Origin: SIG607 sp045614505
GTDB lineage: Bacteria > Bacillota > Clostridia > Oscillospirales > Acutalibacteraceae
Direction of reading: 5' to 3'
DNA: 6,675 nucleotides
Assembly (NCBI GenBank): GCA_045614505.1
Contig: JAZLDA010000051.1
Span: 1 to 6,675 of the forward strand
The notes below the pieces were generated by a model, which was not told the DNA's origin, did not search any database, and saw only the letters and a list, made by a program, of their open reading frames with translations. Shown one piece after another: positions 4,515 to 6,675 of this stretch (positions are counted from its first letter, which is position 1; the number at the start of each line of letters is the position of its first letter). The position numbers and the translations under genes were made by a program.

Positions 4515-6675
4515 CGCATCAATGGTAGAAATTGTTAATGTTGTTTCTTCGAGAACATCCAATAAAACCTTTACAGTATCAAGTGCAGTAAATATGGTTA
4601 CATTGTTTTCGGTAGCCAATTTCCTGATTTCGCCACCATCACTGTTTACACCCTGAGAAGAAATATCCTTTGTGTTGATAACATAGGCTATATGACCCTG
4701 TCGTAAAGCCTCCGGAATTTCTTCACTGCCCTCATTGATTTTCGCAAGAACATGGGTGCGAATTCCATGCTCCTTAAGGAATTGTGCAGTACCCTTTGTT
4801 GCCTCAATATTAAAGCCGAGCTCATAGAAACGACGGATAAGGGGCAATGCTTCCTCTTTATCCTTATCGGCTATGGTAGCAAATACAGTACCGTAATTCT
4901 GAAGCTTCATACCCGAAGCCTGAAGCGCTTTATAAAGTGCGCGATTAAGCTTATCGTCATATCCGATAGCTTCACCTGTGGACTTCATTTCGGGAGAAAG
5001 GTACGCATCAAGGCCGCGAAGCTTATTAAAGGAGAACACAGGAACCTTTACATACCAGCGGTTTTTCTCCTGAGGATAAAGGTCGAATATACCAAGCTCT
5101 TTAAGGCTCTTGCCGAGAATAACCTCAGTGGCAATATCAGCAAGGCTGTAGCCTGTAGATTTAGAAAGGAATGGAACAGTACGGGAAGAACGGGGATTAA
5201 CCTCAATAATATAAACATCGTCCTTTTCGTCAACAATAAACTGAATATTATAGAGACCTACAATGCCTATTCCTACACCCAGTTTCTTTGCATACTGGAG
5301 AATAGTTCCCTTTACCTTGTCGGAGATGCTGAAGGTGGGATATACGCTGATTGAGTCGCCCGAGTGTACACCTGTTCTTTCAACAAGCTCCATAATTCCG
5401 GGAACAAATACATCTCTGCCGTCGCAAATAGCGTCAACCTCAACCTCTTTACCCTGAATATATTTATCAACAAGAACAGGCTTGTCCTCATCAATTTCAA
5501 CAGCAGTCTTAAGGTAGTGGCGAAGCTGTTCTTCATTGGCAACTATCTGCATTGCTCTGCCGCCCAAAACAAAGCTGGGACGAACAAGCACGGGATAGCC
5601 AATCTCACTTGCGGCATCGAGACCTGCCTGAATGCTGGTAACTGCCTTGCCCTTAGGCTGGGGAATGTTAAGCTCGGTAAGGAGCTTTTCAAAGCTGTCA
5701 CGGTTTTCTGCGCGCTCAATAGCCTGACAGTCGGTACCGATAATCTTTACTCCCCTCTTCATTAAAGGCTCAGCAAGATTAATAGCAGTCTGACCGCCTA
5801 ATGACGCAACTACACCCTCAGGCTTTTCAAACTCAATAATATTCATTACATCTTCGGGAGTGAGCGGCTCGAAATAGAGCTTGTCTGCCGTTGTATAGTC
5901 GGTGGAAACGGTTTCGGGGTTATTGTTTATAATTATAGCCTCGTAACCGGAATTCTTAATGGTAGTAACTGCATGAACGGTGGAGTAGTCAAATTCTACA
6001 CCCTGACCGATACGAATAGGTCCTGCGCCCAGCACAACAATTTTCTTCTTGTCTGTAAGACGGGAAGTATTTTCGCCTGTGTATGAAGAGTAGAAGTAAG
6101 GAATATATGCTCCTGTGTGGCAGGTGTCAACCATACGGAACACAGGGAAAAGGTTATTTTCCTTTCTGAAATTATATACATCCAACTCGTCGCATTTCCA
6201 CATTCTGGCAACATATTTATCAGAGAAGCCCATCTTCTTGGCTGCCTTTAATACCTCAAGGTCAAAGGGATGTGCTTTAAGATTTTCTTCCATATTAATA
6301 ATATTCTTTATTGCCTCAAGGAAGAAAGAAGTAATCTTTGTAATATTGTGGATTTCCTCAACGGTGGCGCCTCTGTATAAAAGCTCGGCAATAGCGAAGA
6401 TATTGTCATCTCTGAACTCACCGATATACTCTTTAAGCTGGTCGTCGGTCATATCATCGAACTTGTGATGATAAAGATGGTTAACACCGATTTCAAGAGA
6501 ACGGATACCCTTTAAGAGACACTCTTCGAGGTTGGAGCCTATACCCATAACCTCACCTGTTGCCTTCATCTGAGTGCCAAGGAGATTAGACGCATTGGTA
6601 AACTTATCAAAGGGGAAACGGGGAAGTTTTGCAATAACATAGTCAAGTTTGGGCTCAAAGGCTGCATTGGTGTTG
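4512..6675 (-). CDS. carB: Carbamoyl-phosphate synthase large subunit, 5'-truncated by window edge
   Basis: CarB makes carbamoyl phosphate from bicarbonate, two ATP and ammonia channelled from the glutaminase CarA; it is cytoplasmic. The frame stays open to the right edge, so 720 residues are visible of a family length near 1070; the first ATP-grasp half is missing. The ATG at 6569 is internal: the codons before it encode the conserved stretch FEPKLDYVIAKLPRFPFDKF. Visible parts, numbered from the edge: oligomerisation region about 1-205; second ATP-grasp half about 210-585, with GAGPIRIGQG, NNNPETVSTDY, RPSFVLGGRAM, GVHSGDS and EVNPRSSRTVPF; MGS-like regulatory domain about 590-715. The last keeps residues matching the E. 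coli UMP site (ATKGT, AKINEG, INTKD), so UMP feedback inhibition is expected. MKATGEVMGIG and MKSTGEAIGYD are equivalent positions of the two homologous halves. It ends in TGA, 7 bases before pyrK. Identification is very secure. Confidence 0.98.
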   Translation of the reverse strand, partial: NTNAAFEPKLDYVIAKLPRFPFDKFTNASNLLGTQMKATGEVMGIGSNLEECLLKGIRSLEIGVNHLYHHKFDDMTDDQLKEYIGEFRDDNIFAIAELLYRGATVEEIHNITKITSFFLEAIKNIINMEENLKAHPFDLEVLKAAKKMGFSDKYVARMWKCDELDVYNFRKENNLFPVFRMVDTCHTGAYIPYFYSSYTGENTSRLTDKKKIVVLGAGPIRIGQGVEFDYSTVHAVTTIKNSGYEAIIINNNPETVSTDYTTADKLYFEPLTPEDVMNIIEFEKPEGVVASLGGQTAINLAEPLMKRGVKIIGTDCQAIERAENRDSFEKLLTELNIPQPKGKAVTSIQAGLDAASEIGYPVLVRPSFVLGGRAMQIVANEEQLRHYLKTAVEIDEDKPVLVDKYIQGKEVEVDAICDGRDVFVPGIMELVERTGVHSGDSISVYPTFSISDKVKGTILQYAKKLGVGIGIVGLYNIQFIVDEKDDVYIIEVNPRSSRTVPFLSKSTGYSLADIATEVILGKSLKELGIFDLYPQEKNRWYVKVPVFSFNKLRGLDAYLSPEMKSTGEAIGYDDKLNRALYKALQASGMKLQNYGTVFATIADKDKEEALPLIRRFYELGFNIEATKGTAQFLKEHGIRTHVLAKINEGSEEIPEALRQGHIAYVINTKDISSQGVNSDGGEIRKLATENNVTIFTALDTVKVLLDVLEETTLTISTIDA

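Noticed and set aside
4505..4522. Upstream starts for PyrK (TTG at 4522, ATG at 4519)
   Set aside because: Both overlap the carB end and have no SD; the ATG at 4504 follows TGAGGA at a good spacing.
4752..5354. A 200-codon open frame on the plus strand, opposite carB
   Set aside because: It lies wholly opposite conserved CarB sequence, including the MGS-like domain, and has no family resemblance.
6567..6569. The ATG at 6569 as a true carB start
   Set aside because: The frame continues to the window edge and the upstream codons match conserved CarB sequence, so this Met is internal.

Overview
The window is almost entirely one minus-strand de novo pyrimidine biosynthesis operon. In transcription order (right to left) it reads carB (5' part cut off by the right edge), pyrK, pyrD, pyrF, pyrE, pyrB, pyrI. 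Junctions are overlaps of 1-7 bases or gaps of 7-12 bases, and each internal start has a Shine-Dalgarno (SD) sequence, so it reads as one polycistronic transcript. The pairing of a class 1B dihydroorotate dehydrogenase (PyrD) with its FAD/[2Fe-2S] partner (PyrK), the carB-pyrK-pyrD-pyrF-pyrE order, the strong SD sites and the moderately AT-rich composition suggest an anaerobic, Clostridia-like Firmicute. That assignment is inferred from gene content, not from a marker gene.

Layout: 4512-6675 carB (last 720 residues); 3773-4504 pyrK; 2868-3779 pyrD; 2170-2868 pyrF; 1501-2157 pyrE; 590-1501 pyrB; 164-577 pyrI. Downstream of pyrI, 59-163 is non-coding and holds a perfect 14-bp palindrome (133-146), an 8-bp direct repeat, and a 13-bp perfect hairpin with T-runs (66-102). 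Positions 1-58, minus strand, hold the first 19 codons of another gene. Its N-terminus resembles the helix-turn-helix OrfA proteins of IS3-like insertion sequences.

Function: CarB makes carbamoyl phosphate. PyrB, with regulatory chain PyrI, condenses it with aspartate. Dihydroorotase (pyrC, not in the window) closes the ring. PyrD/PyrK oxidise dihydroorotate to orotate using NAD+. PyrE adds PRPP to give OMP, and PyrF decarboxylates OMP to UMP. Feedback is expected at two points: the C-terminal MGS-like domain of CarB keeps the UMP-site residues, and PyrI keeps the nucleotide-site and zinc-site residues. carA, pyrC and any pyrR/attenuator leader must lie beyond the right edge or elsewhere.

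I found no novel multi-gene system; the core is conventional. The part worth a second look is the left 165 bases. A probable insertion sequence seems to abut the end of the operon, and a hairpin there buries the SD of the incoming gene while possibly also ending pyr transcription.
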